Below, piece after piece: positions 8,233 through 16,034 of a stretch of DNA of 64,000 nt. Each line of letters starts with the position of its first letter. The first letter of the stretch is position 1. A program made the translations under genes and the position numbers. The stretch lies in contig CBDESR010000004.1 of the NCBI GenBank assembly GCA_965242615.1, positions 186,001 to 250,000 on the forward strand. Direction: 5' to 3'. This stretch comes from CBDBCU01 sp965242615. GTDB taxonomy: Bacteria; Chloroflexota; Dehalococcoidia; Lucifugimonadales; UBA3495. The notes under the pieces were generated by a model. That model was not told the origin of the DNA and searched no databases. It worked only from the letters and a program-made list of their open reading frames with translations.

Positions 8233-8574
8233 ATGCCGATTTATGAGTATCGCTGCGGGGAGTGCGACCGGGTTAGTTCCTTTTTCACCCGGTCAATCGA
8301 CGCCGCTTTGACGCCGGTTTGCGCCTACTGCCAAAGTACCGATATGCAGCGGCGGATGTCGAGTTTTGCGCTGGGCAAGACTACGGCGGCGGTGCAAGAA
8401 CGGTATCCGACTGGCGGCGCTGCGTCGCCAATGGATTACTACAGCGACCCGCGGAACATTGGCCGCGGGGTAGAGGAAAGTTATCAGCGGCATGGGTTGG
8501 CGATGCCGGAGGCGGTGCGGGATAACATTGCCGCGGCCCGGGAAGGAACTTTGCCCAAGGATTTGGAGCTATGA
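8233..8574 (+). CDS. Second FmdB-type zinc ribbon protein
   Basis: 113 residues. The N-terminal MPIYEYRCGECDRV and the CAYC pair at ~32 form the zinc ribbon. The C-terminal half (MDYYSDPRNIGRGVEESYQR...LPKDLEL) differs from the first copy, so the two are paralogues with separate tails. The stop overlaps the thiE start by 4 bp (ATGA), so translation is coupled. Confidence 0.85.
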   Translation: MPIYEYRCGECDRVSSFFTRSIDAALTPVCAYCQSTDMQRRMSSFALGKTTAAVQERYPTGGAASPMDYYSDPRNIGRGVEESYQRHGLAMPEAVRDNIAAAREGTLPKDLEL

Positions 8575-9560
8575 TGACTGCGCCGGAAGTTACGCCGGAT
8601 TTTTTGTTGGATGCGCTGCGGGGGTGCCTGGACGCTTTGGCGGCCGGGTGTCCCGATTTGCCGGAATTGGCCGGGCCAGTAGGCCGGCTGAAGGAGTTGG
8701 CGGCGTCGGTTTATCCCGGCGGCGGGTATCAGCCGGGGCTGCCGGCGGCGGCTTTGACGCTGGGGCAAGGGCTGCGGCTGGCGGCGGTGGCGCAGGATAG
8801 CCTGGCAGCCCGGCGGGGTATGGACGGGCTGGCGGAATTGGCGGCGGAAACCGGGGCGGCTCTGGACGGGGCGTTGGCGGAATTGGCGGCAGCGCTGGGT
8901 ACGGCGCTGCGGCGGGAAAAGGCGGATGCGATCCGGGGGCTGTATGTGATTATTGACCCGGAGGTTACCGGGGGGCGGGAGCCGTTGGCGATTGCCCAAG
9001 CGGCGATACGGGGCGGGGCCAGGATGCTGCAACTGCGGGACAAGCTGCGGGACAAGGGGGAGATTTTGCCCCTGGCCCGGGAATTGCAGGAGCTGTGCCA
9101 GGCTAATGACGCTTTGCTTATCGTTAATGACCAAGTGGATTTGGCGGCGGCAGTAGGTTCCGGTGGGGTGCATATCGGGCAGACGGACTTGCCGGTGGCT
9201 GAGGCGCGGCGGTTATTGGCCCCGGAGCAGGTGCTGGGACGCTCCAACCGGGAGTTGGATTTGCTGGTGGAGTCGCAGGAAATGGGGGCGGATCATGTGG
9301 CATTCGGGGCGATTTACGCTACTACGACCAAGCCGGGGGGACGGGGGCCGCAGGGTCCGGCGCGGTTGCGGGAAGCGCGGGCGGTGACGAAAGTGCCGCT
9401 GGTGGCAATCGGGGGGATTAACGCCGACAATGTGGGGCCGGTGGTGGAAGCCGGGGCCGATGCGGTGTGCGTAACGGCGGCGGTGGGACTGGCGGCGGAA
9501 CCGGAAGCGGCGGCCGGTAGTTTAGTGGAAGCAATCCGTCAAGCAGGGGGTAAGGTTTAA
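8571..9560 (+). CDS. thiE: Thiamine phosphate synthase with N-terminal helical extension
   Basis: 329 residues. The ThiE TIM barrel occupies ~120-325: GLYVIIDPE, GARMLQLRDK, LIVNDQVDLA, GSGGVHIGQTDL, GRSN, GADHVAFGAIYATTTKPG, VPLVAIGGIN. It joins hydroxymethylpyrimidine-PP to hydroxyethylthiazole-P. The first ~118 residues are an Ala/Leu-rich helical domain that bacterial ThiE proteins of ~210 residues lack. I do not recognise it; it may have a regulatory or assembly role. It overlaps the FmdB gene before it and the translin gene after it (TAATG). Confidence 0.92.
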   Translation: MMTAPEVTPDFLLDALRGCLDALAAGCPDLPELAGPVGRLKELAASVYPGGGYQPGLPAAALTLGQGLRLAAVAQDSLAARRGMDGLAELAAETGAALDGALAELAAALGTALRREKADAIRGLYVIIDPEVTGGREPLAIAQAAIRGGARMLQLRDKLRDKGEILPLARELQELCQANDALLIVNDQVDLAAAVGSGGVHIGQTDLPVAEARRLLAPEQVLGRSNRELDLLVESQEMGADHVAFGAIYATTTKPGGRGPQGPARLREARAVTKVPLVAIGGINADNVGPVVEAGADAVCVTAAVGLAAEPEAAAGSLVEAIRQAGGKV

Positions 9561-10210
9561 TGCCGTCTCGGTACAATCAGGAATTAACGGACATTGCGGC
9601 GGCGGCGACGGCGGCTTTGACGGTGCGGCATCAAGCCCGGGAGCAGGCGTTGGGAGTTTCCCGGGAAGTTATCCGGTTTTCGGCTAACGCGATTCGGGCG
9701 GTACATCGGGGGGAGTTTGAGGAAGCGCAGGCTCTGCTGGAGCGAGCCGGGGAACGGTTGGCGGCGACGCAGCCCATCCGGGAGGAAAACCCGGAGATTT
9801 ACTTTGCCGGTTTCCTGTCGGATGCCCGGAAAGAATACGCTGAGGGGCAAATTACTTTGGCGGTTATTTCCCGGGGCGTTGTCCCGCGGCCGGAGGAACT
9901 GGAGATTGACGCGCCGGCGTACCTGAACGGGATGGCGGAGGTGATTGGGGAACTGCGGCGGTATATTCTGGACACTTTGCGGCAGGATTCCTTCGAAGGG
10001 TGCGAGGAGTATATGGAGGTGATGGATGAAATTTACGGGCTGCTGGTTACCATTGACTTTCCCGAGGCGGTGACCGGCGGGCTGCGGCGGAGTACGGATG
10101 CGATGCGGGGAGTGCTGGAGCGCACCCGGGGGGATTTGACGATTTCCTTGCAGCAGCGGCGGTTGGAGTTGCGGCTGGCCGGGCTGGAAAGCGGAGAGGG
10201 GGAGGGTTAG
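9560..10210 (+). CDS. Translin-family protein (COG2178-like)
   Basis: 216 residues, almost all helical. It has the translin-type motif FAGFLSDARKEYAEGQ and the RREVIRFSANAIRAVHRGEF-like first helix. Translins bind single-stranded RNA/DNA, and in archaea and some bacteria single-gene versions exist with no settled function. Its start overlaps the thiE stop (TAATG), and the RNase Z-like gene begins 2 bp after its stop. That coupling to a nuclease gene fits an RNA-related role, which is inference. Confidence 0.75.
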   Translation: MPSRYNQELTDIAAAATAALTVRHQAREQALGVSREVIRFSANAIRAVHRGEFEEAQALLERAGERLAATQPIREENPEIYFAGFLSDARKEYAEGQITLAVISRGVVPRPEELEIDAPAYLNGMAEVIGELRRYILDTLRQDSFEGCEEYMEVMDEIYGLLVTIDFPEAVTGGLRRSTDAMRGVLERTRGDLTISLQQRRLELRLAGLESGEGEG

Positions 10211-10212
10211 CG

Positions 10213-11034
10213 GTGGCGGCGGTGGACATAACCTTTCTGGGAACCGGAGCGGGCAACTGTATCCACCGGGCGCATACGGCGATTGTGCTGGATTGTCCCG
10301 GCGGCGTACGGTTGCTGCTGGATGCGGCGTCGGGCAATTCGGTATTGCGGCAAGGGGCGGAATTGGGGATTTACGCCGAGGATTTTACGGAGGTTCTGCT
10401 GTCGCACCGGCACGGCGACCACATAGCGGGGCTGCCGCATATTCAGGGGCGGCGGACGCAAATGGCGCCGGCGGCGGCGCCGCTGCGGGTACACAGTTTA
10501 GAGCCGACGATTTCCGGGGCGCAAAACCTGTTTCGGGCGGTGAGTACTACGCACAAGGTGGACGCCGATGGGGTGACAACGGCTGAGGGCAAGCCGGTGG
10601 TGGCGTGGGATGTAGTGGAGACGGAGCAGTGGATTCAGTTGGGGGAGGATTTGCGGGCGCGGGCTTTTGCGGTTAATCACATTGGCGGGGCGGTGGGTTG
10701 GCGGGTGGAGACCGGCGGGTTGGCGATAGTTTTTTCCGGGGATACCCGTTACTGCGATAATCTGGCAGCGGCGGCGGAAGGGGCGGATTTGCTGATACAC
10801 GAGGCGTTGAGTACGGAAGCGGATAAGGAAGGGACGGAGCGGCGGGGACATTCCACGGCGGCGGAAGCGGCGCGGGCGGCGGCGTTGGCCGGGGTCAAGG
10901 AGTTGATTTTGACGCACATTGACACGCCCTTTCACCGGGATACCCAACCGCTGGTGGCGGAGGCGCGGCGGGTTTATGAGGGGCCGGTCAGCGTGGCTGA
11001 GGATTTGATGCGGGTTAGGGTGGCATTGGGGTGA
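10213..11034 (+). CDS. RNase Z-like metallo-beta-lactamase-fold hydrolase
   Basis: GTG start, 2 bp after the translin gene. 273 residues with FLGTGAGNCIHRAHT, the metal-binding SHRHGDHIAGL, a later His in VNHIGGAV, the bridging Asp in VFSGDTRYCDNL, HEAL and a final LTHIDTPF. These match the RNase Z / ElaC branch, which cuts the 3' trailer of tRNA precursors. It lacks an obvious long exosite arm, so a related phosphodiesterase is possible. Last gene of the five-gene unit; a terminator follows. Confidence 0.8.
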   Translation: MAAVDITFLGTGAGNCIHRAHTAIVLDCPGGVRLLLDAASGNSVLRQGAELGIYAEDFTEVLLSHRHGDHIAGLPHIQGRRTQMAPAAAPLRVHSLEPTISGAQNLFRAVSTTHKVDADGVTTAEGKPVVAWDVVETEQWIQLGEDLRARAFAVNHIGGAVGWRVETGGLAIVFSGDTRYCDNLAAAAEGADLLIHEALSTEADKEGTERRGHSTAAEAARAAALAGVKELILTHIDTPFHRDTQPLVAEARRVYEGPVSVAEDLMRVRVALG

Positions 11035-11084
11035 GGGTTGTTCATATAACGAGATGCGTCCGCTGGCATTTCAGTCATCAGGGA

Positions 11085-11120
11085 AACCGGGGTTGGTCTT
11101 GACTGGCCCCGGTTAGTTTT
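11085..11120 (+). terminator. Intrinsic terminator
   Basis: AACCGGGG (11085-11092) pairs with CCCCGGTT (11107-11114), followed by AGTTTT. It closes the FmdB-thiE-translin-RNase Z unit. Confidence 0.65.
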
Positions 11121-11264
11121 ATCCGGTTGATATTGCTGGGAATTTCCCCCAATTTTGATTTACTGACGCTGGCCCCCTTGCGGGCTGGTAGTGCATTAGT
11201 TCTATACTTTGGTTGATTTCTCAAACTATTCCCGGAAAAGTCCGGGAATTCTAGGGAGTTTGCG

Positions 11265-12788
11265 ATGTTAGCCAAGAGTCAGACTTGCGCGGTGGTGGGG
11301 CTGGACGGGTTTATCGTTCAGGTGGAGGTGGATATAGCGCCGGGGCTGCCGGTGTTCAACATTGTGGGGCTGCCGGATACGGCGGTGCAGGAGGCGCGGG
11401 AACGGGTGCGGGCGGCGCTCCGCAACAGCGGCTGCGAGTTTCCGATGCGGCGCATTACGGTGAACCTGGCGCCGGCGGACTTGAAAAAGGCGGGGCCGGC
11501 CTACGATTTGCCCATTGCGGTGGGCATCCTGCTGAGTTCGGGGCAGATTGACTTGCCTTATGAACCGTCGCTGTTTCTGGGGGAGCTTTCGCTGGACGGA
11601 AGTTTGCGGCACACCAACGGGGTGCTGCCGATGGTGTCGGTGGCGCGGGAGCAGGGGTTTGCAGTGGTGTATGTGCCGACGGCTGACGCTACGGAGGCGG
11701 CTTTGGTGGAGGGAATAAAGGTGGTGCCGGTGCCGACACTGGCGGCTTTGGTGAGCCATTTGTTGGGGGAGTCGCACATTGCGCCGGCTTGCAGCCAGGG
11801 GATACCGATAGAGGATGACCCCAAGATGGCCAACAGCGCCAACTTGGCCCATATCAAGGGGCAGGAACACGCCAAGCGGGCGCTGGAAGTGGCGGCGGCG
11901 GGTTTCCATAACATTCTGTTTAACGGGCCGCCGGGCAGCGGCAAGACGATGCTGGCTCGGGCGTTGCCGTCCATCCTGCCGCGGATGACGCCGCAGGAGG
12001 CGTTGGACGCGACCAAGATTTACAGCATCAGCGGGGCGTTGCCGGCGGATTGCCCGTTGATTGCCCATCGCCCCTTTCGCGCGCCGCACTACAGCATATC
12101 CAACGCCGGACTGGTGGGCGGCGGCCGCAATTTGCGCCCCGGGGAAATAACGATGAGCCACCGGGGGGTGCTGTTTCTGGATGAATTGCCGGAGTTTGAC
12201 CGGACGGCGTTGGAGTCGTTGCGGCAGCCGTTGGAGGACAAGGTAGTAACCATCAGCCGGGTGACCGGTTCGGTAACTTATCCGGCCAGTTTTATGCTGG
12301 TGGCGGCGCAGAATCCCTGTCCCTGCGGGTATCATTCTCATCCCCGGAAGCAGTGCGTTTGCAGTTCGTCGGCGGTATCCCGGTATCAGAAGCGGATAAG
12401 CGGGCCGCTGATGGACCGGATTGATATTTTCGTGGAAGTGCCGCCGGTGGAGTATGAGAAGTTGGTGGATGAGGATATGGCGGAGGATTCGGCGGTGATA
12501 CGGGAACGGGTGGAGCAGGCGCGGTCGGTGCAGGCGGAACGGTTTCGGGAGGTTCCGTTTCTGTGCAATTCGGAGATGGGGGCGGCGGAAGTGTGGAAGG
12601 TGTGCCGGATGGATGACGGGGCGCGGAATTTGCTGCAATCGGCAACGACCCAGCTGAGTTTGTCGGCGCGGGCTTTTCATCGGATTGTTAAGGTATCCCG
12701 CACCATTGCGGATTTGGCCCATTCGGAGGAGATAAAGGTATCCCATTTGGCGGAGGCGTTGCAGTACCGTTCGCGGGGAGTGAACTGA
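11265..12788 (+). CDS. comM: YifB/ComM-family AAA+ ATPase (Mg-chelatase-like)
   Basis: 507 residues: N-terminal ChlI-like subdomain (VVGLDGFIVQVEVDI, IVGLPDTAVQEARERVR), Walker A NGPPGSGKTMLARALP at ~225, Walker B GVLFLDELPEF, sensor AAQNPCPCGYHSHP with a CxCG...CxC cluster, and a C-terminal Mg-chelatase domain. ComM is a helicase that aids branch migration of incoming DNA during natural transformation, though the family also occurs in bacteria not known to be competent. AGGGAG lies before the ATG. Confidence 0.9.
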   Translation: MLAKSQTCAVVGLDGFIVQVEVDIAPGLPVFNIVGLPDTAVQEARERVRAALRNSGCEFPMRRITVNLAPADLKKAGPAYDLPIAVGILLSSGQIDLPYEPSLFLGELSLDGSLRHTNGVLPMVSVAREQGFAVVYVPTADATEAALVEGIKVVPVPTLAALVSHLLGESHIAPACSQGIPIEDDPKMANSANLAHIKGQEHAKRALEVAAAGFHNILFNGPPGSGKTMLARALPSILPRMTPQEALDATKIYSISGALPADCPLIAHRPFRAPHYSISNAGLVGGGRNLRPGEITMSHRGVLFLDELPEFDRTALESLRQPLEDKVVTISRVTGSVTYPASFMLVAAQNPCPCGYHSHPRKQCVCSSSAVSRYQKRISGPLMDRIDIFVEVPPVEYEKLVDEDMAEDSAVIRERVEQARSVQAERFREVPFLCNSEMGAAEVWKVCRMDDGARNLLQSATTQLSLSARAFHRIVKVSRTIADLAHSEEIKVSHLAEALQYRSRGVN

Positions 12789-12812
12789 GGATAGGCGGCG
12801 GGGTTGCTTGGC

Positions 12813-14093
12813 CTAGCCGCCGGTGATGGAGCGGAAGGCGGCGAAGTAGTCGGGGAAGGTTTTGGAGACGCAGCCGGGGTTAAGGATGGTGATTTCGGCG
12901 CGGCCGAGGGCGGCCAGGGAGAAGCTCATAGCCATACGGTGGTCGTTGTAGGTTGCAATGACGGAGGGCTGGATTTGTTGCGGGGGGGTGATTTCGAGGT
13001 AGTCCGGGCCTTCGACTACGGTGGCACCGACTTTGCGGAGTTCGGCGGTCATAGCGGCGAGGCGGTCGGTTTCCTTGACGCGCCAGTTGCCGATGTTGCG
13101 GAGGGCGGTTTTGCCTTGGGCGAAAAGGGCGGTAACGGCGAGGGTCATCGCGGCGTCGGGGATGGGGTTCAAATCCAGGTCGAGGCCGTGGAGTTGGCCG
13201 CGGGAGACTTCAATCCAATCGGGGCCGCGTTTCACAGTGGCGCCCATTTGCTCCAGGATGGCGGCGTGTTGGATGTCGCCCTGGACGCTGTCCGCGCCGA
13301 CGCCGTGGACCCGTACCGGGCCGCCGGCAATGGCGGCGGCTGAGAGAAAGTAGGTAGCGGAGGAAGCGTCGCCTTCAACGAGGGCGCGGCCGGGGGATTG
13401 GTAGGTTTGGCCGGCAGGTACCCGGAAGCGGCGGTAGTGGTCATTTTCCACCGTTACCCCGAAGCGGCGCATTACATCGAGAGTCATAGCAATGTAAGGC
13501 TTGGAGACCAGTTCGCCGTCAATTTCAATCAGCAGTTCGTCGGCGGCTAGGGGGGAAGCCAATAATAAGGAGGTCAAGTACTGGCTGGAAAGGCTGCCGT
13601 TGATGGCGACTCGGCCGCCGCGCAGTCCGTTGGCGTGGATGGTCAGGGGCGGGTAGCCGTCTTTTTGTGAATAGCGGATGTCCGCGCCCAAGGGCCGCAG
13701 GGCGTCGACCAAGTGGGCGATGGGGCGTTCTAACATTCGCGGTTCGCCGGTCAGGGTATAGTTGCCTTGGCCCAAGCAGAGGGCGGCGCAGAGGGGGCGA
13801 ATGGCGGTGCCGGCGTTACCGAGGAATAAATCGGCGGTCGGGACGGGAAAGGGGCCGCCGGCGCTGTCCACTTGGCAGACGGTGCGGTCGGCGGAGAATT
13901 TTAGGGAGATGCCGAGGGTTTGCAAGGCGGCGGCCATATAGCGGGTGTCGTCGCTGTCCAGCAGATTGCGGACTTCGGTAGTCCCCCGGGCCAAGGCGGA
14001 CAGGAGCAGGAGGCGGTTGGAAAGACTTTTGGAGCCGGGGAGGGTGATGGTGCCGGCGACATGGGAGATGGGGGAAAGGGTTAGCTGGTTCAT
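12813..14093 (-). CDS. aroA: 3-phosphoshikimate 1-carboxyvinyltransferase (EPSP synthase)
   Basis: 426 residues. PGSKSLSNRLLLLSALA at the N-terminus, the LFLGNAGTAIRPL loop, GEPRMLERPI, NGSLSSQYLTSLLLA, a later DAAMTLAV and NHRMAMSF-type C-terminal motif (YNDHRMAMS). The GNAGTAxRP loop is that of the common class I enzyme. It makes EPSP from shikimate-3-phosphate and PEP in aromatic synthesis. Its start overlaps the metallopeptidase stop by 4 bp (ATGA), an unusual operon partner. Confidence 0.96.
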   Translation of the reverse strand: MNQLTLSPISHVAGTITLPGSKSLSNRLLLLSALARGTTEVRNLLDSDDTRYMAAALQTLGISLKFSADRTVCQVDSAGGPFPVPTADLFLGNAGTAIRPLCAALCLGQGNYTLTGEPRMLERPIAHLVDALRPLGADIRYSQKDGYPPLTIHANGLRGGRVAINGSLSSQYLTSLLLASPLAADELLIEIDGELVSKPYIAMTLDVMRRFGVTVENDHYRRFRVPAGQTYQSPGRALVEGDASSATYFLSAAAIAGGPVRVHGVGADSVQGDIQHAAILEQMGATVKRGPDWIEVSRGQLHGLDLDLNPIPDAAMTLAVTALFAQGKTALRNIGNWRVKETDRLAAMTAELRKVGATVVEGPDYLEITPPQQIQPSVIATYNDHRMAMSFSLAALGRAEITILNPGCVSKTFPDYFAAFRSITGG

Positions 14094-15883
14094 AGTTGCC
14101 CTCGCAAGGGTATGGTGATTGGGGACGGGATGGAATTGCCGGGGTGAACTGCGCCGGCTATTCCGTAACGGGGTCGTTGGCTTATTTTTATATCTACCGC
14201 CCGGTAGGTAACGCCGTTGACGGTTACCAGCAGGGCGCCCTCATCTGACCAGGTGCCGGTGTAGTGGCAGAAGGGTCGGGTGGCTCTTACGGAATAGCCG
14301 CCTGCGCTGGTTTCGTTCAGCCGGAGCAAGGTGGCGCAGGGCCGGCCGCTGCTATCTACGTTCAACTGCCAATCGTCGCCTTCCTGCCAAATCATATAGC
14401 CCAGGAAATCGCCGTTGGGCTGGTGGAGTTCAGGCATTTCCCGGTAGCCGTACCACTTGTCGATGATGGCTCCGCTGTTGGGGTAGGCGGCGCGGAGTTG
14501 GTGGACGCCGGCCAGTTTGTTTTTTCCGGCGGCGTAGAGATTGCGGAAGGATTGGCGGAATTGGGTTTCAGGCAGAGAGTCGTACAGGTCAACGAATAAC
14601 CTTTCGCCCAGGCTGTAGTTGCACCAGAAACCGGCATCGCCGTGCTCATACCGTTGGGATTCCAGCTGGCTGATGTTGGATACATAGTAGCAGGGCCGGT
14701 TTTGGACGCTGATGGGGGCGCCAGTGCGGCGGTGTTCGGAGTAAAGGGCTAGAAAGTCGGCGGCTCCTTCGTCAACCCATTCCCGTTCACTGTTCCAATA
14801 GTAGTGGGCTACTTCGTGGGCGATGATGGCGGCCAAAGCCGCGCGCTGCCAGGGTTCGCCGACCTCGTATTGCTGCAAAATCTCGATGTGCGTTCCTTTG
14901 TAGATGCCGGCCGGGTCGCCGCCGCTGGTTATGTCCTTTACGAAGTCAAGGCGGATTTCCCCGCTTTGCAGAGGGAGGGGTTGGCCCATATATTCCTCGA
15001 TGGTTCTTACGGCGTGTTCGAGGATTGCCATACTTTGGTCGGAACCGAGTTCCCCGGAACGGTTTATTTTCAGGGTAACCGGCCCGGTTTGCGGCAGGTT
15101 AATCGACCGGGTTTCTACTTGGGTGGCTTGAAAGGCGGTGGTGTTCCGGGCAACGCAAGTGAGCTGGCCGGAGGTCAGGGTGAAGTAGTTGCTGCTACAG
15201 GACGGGATGCTGACCTGCTGGCTTTGGGCTTGGTTCAGGGAGGCGCGCAGGTTGGATATGGTGGTATTTTGCTGGCTGATTTGGTCGTTCTGCTGGTTAA
15301 TCAGGCGGGACTGGTCGCTGATGCGGGTGTTCTGCCGGTTGATTTGAGCGGTCTGCTGGTTAATGCGGCTATCTTTGTCGCGAAGGTCGGTTTCCAGTTG
15401 GGCAAGGGCGGTGGATCGGCGTTGGGTCAGCTCCTTTGCGGCGGCCAAATTTTCCCGCTCGGTGTCAAGGGAGGTTAAGGCGGCGTTCCTTTCGCTGCGG
15501 GTGGTGTCCAACTGCTGGGCTAGTTCCACGATGTTGGCATTGGCTTGCTGGACATTGGCGTTGGCTGCGTGCAAGCCGTTGCGGTAAAGTTCAAGCTGCC
15601 GGTCAGCAGATTCCTGAGCTGCCTGCAACTGGGCGATTTCCGCTTGGAGCCGGGACTGGTCGGTTTGCAGGGAGTTGACGGCGCTTTGGGCGGCGTTGAG
15701 TTCGATTCGCAGATTGCTGCCTTCGGTTTGGGCGTTTTGCAACAGGGCTACGGCCCGGGAGTTGGCGGCTTGCCAGCCTTGGAGGGCGGCGGCGGAGGCG
15801 GAGCTGTACCAGAGGAGGGAGCCGACGGCAACAAGAGCCGCCAGGAATAAGGGGTACAGGATGAAACGCTCGAGGGTGTGCAT
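14090..15883 (-). CDS. Membrane-anchored coiled-coil protein with HExxH metallopeptidase domain
   Basis: 597 residues. A single N-terminal transmembrane segment (~8-27, FILYPLFLAALVAVGSLLWY) is followed by a long coiled coil (~35-215) rich in Q, N, A and L heptads with repeats such as INQQTAQINRQN. The extracytoplasmic C-terminal half holds IIAHEVAHYYW and, 20 residues on, WVDEGAADFLA, the HExxH...E pattern of gluzincins (M1/peptidase-MA-like). It is probably a surface or periplasm-side peptidase of unknown target. GAGGA lies before the ATG. Coupled to aroA by a 4-bp overlap. Confidence 0.78.
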   Translation of the reverse strand: MHTLERFILYPLFLAALVAVGSLLWYSSASAAALQGWQAANSRAVALLQNAQTEGSNLRIELNAAQSAVNSLQTDQSRLQAEIAQLQAAQESADRQLELYRNGLHAANANVQQANANIVELAQQLDTTRSERNAALTSLDTERENLAAAKELTQRRSTALAQLETDLRDKDSRINQQTAQINRQNTRISDQSRLINQQNDQISQQNTTISNLRASLNQAQSQQVSIPSCSSNYFTLTSGQLTCVARNTTAFQATQVETRSINLPQTGPVTLKINRSGELGSDQSMAILEHAVRTIEEYMGQPLPLQSGEIRLDFVKDITSGGDPAGIYKGTHIEILQQYEVGEPWQRAALAAIIAHEVAHYYWNSEREWVDEGAADFLALYSEHRRTGAPISVQNRPCYYVSNISQLESQRYEHGDAGFWCNYSLGERLFVDLYDSLPETQFRQSFRNLYAAGKNKLAGVHQLRAAYPNSGAIIDKWYGYREMPELHQPNGDFLGYMIWQEGDDWQLNVDSSGRPCATLLRLNETSAGGYSVRATRPFCHYTGTWSDEGALLVTVNGVTYRAVDIKISQRPRYGIAGAVHPGNSIPSPITIPLRGQL

Positions 15884-16034
15884 TGGGCTTTCCTCGGCCG
15901 GGCGTTTGCCCGGAACTTCCAGAGATACTTTGACACATTCCGATTAACAATGTAGCATAAACTTGGCGGGGTTGGGGGCTTTGCGGCGTTGCTGACGCCG
16001 CCGGGAATCTGGAAAGGGATATAGAGGAGCCGAA

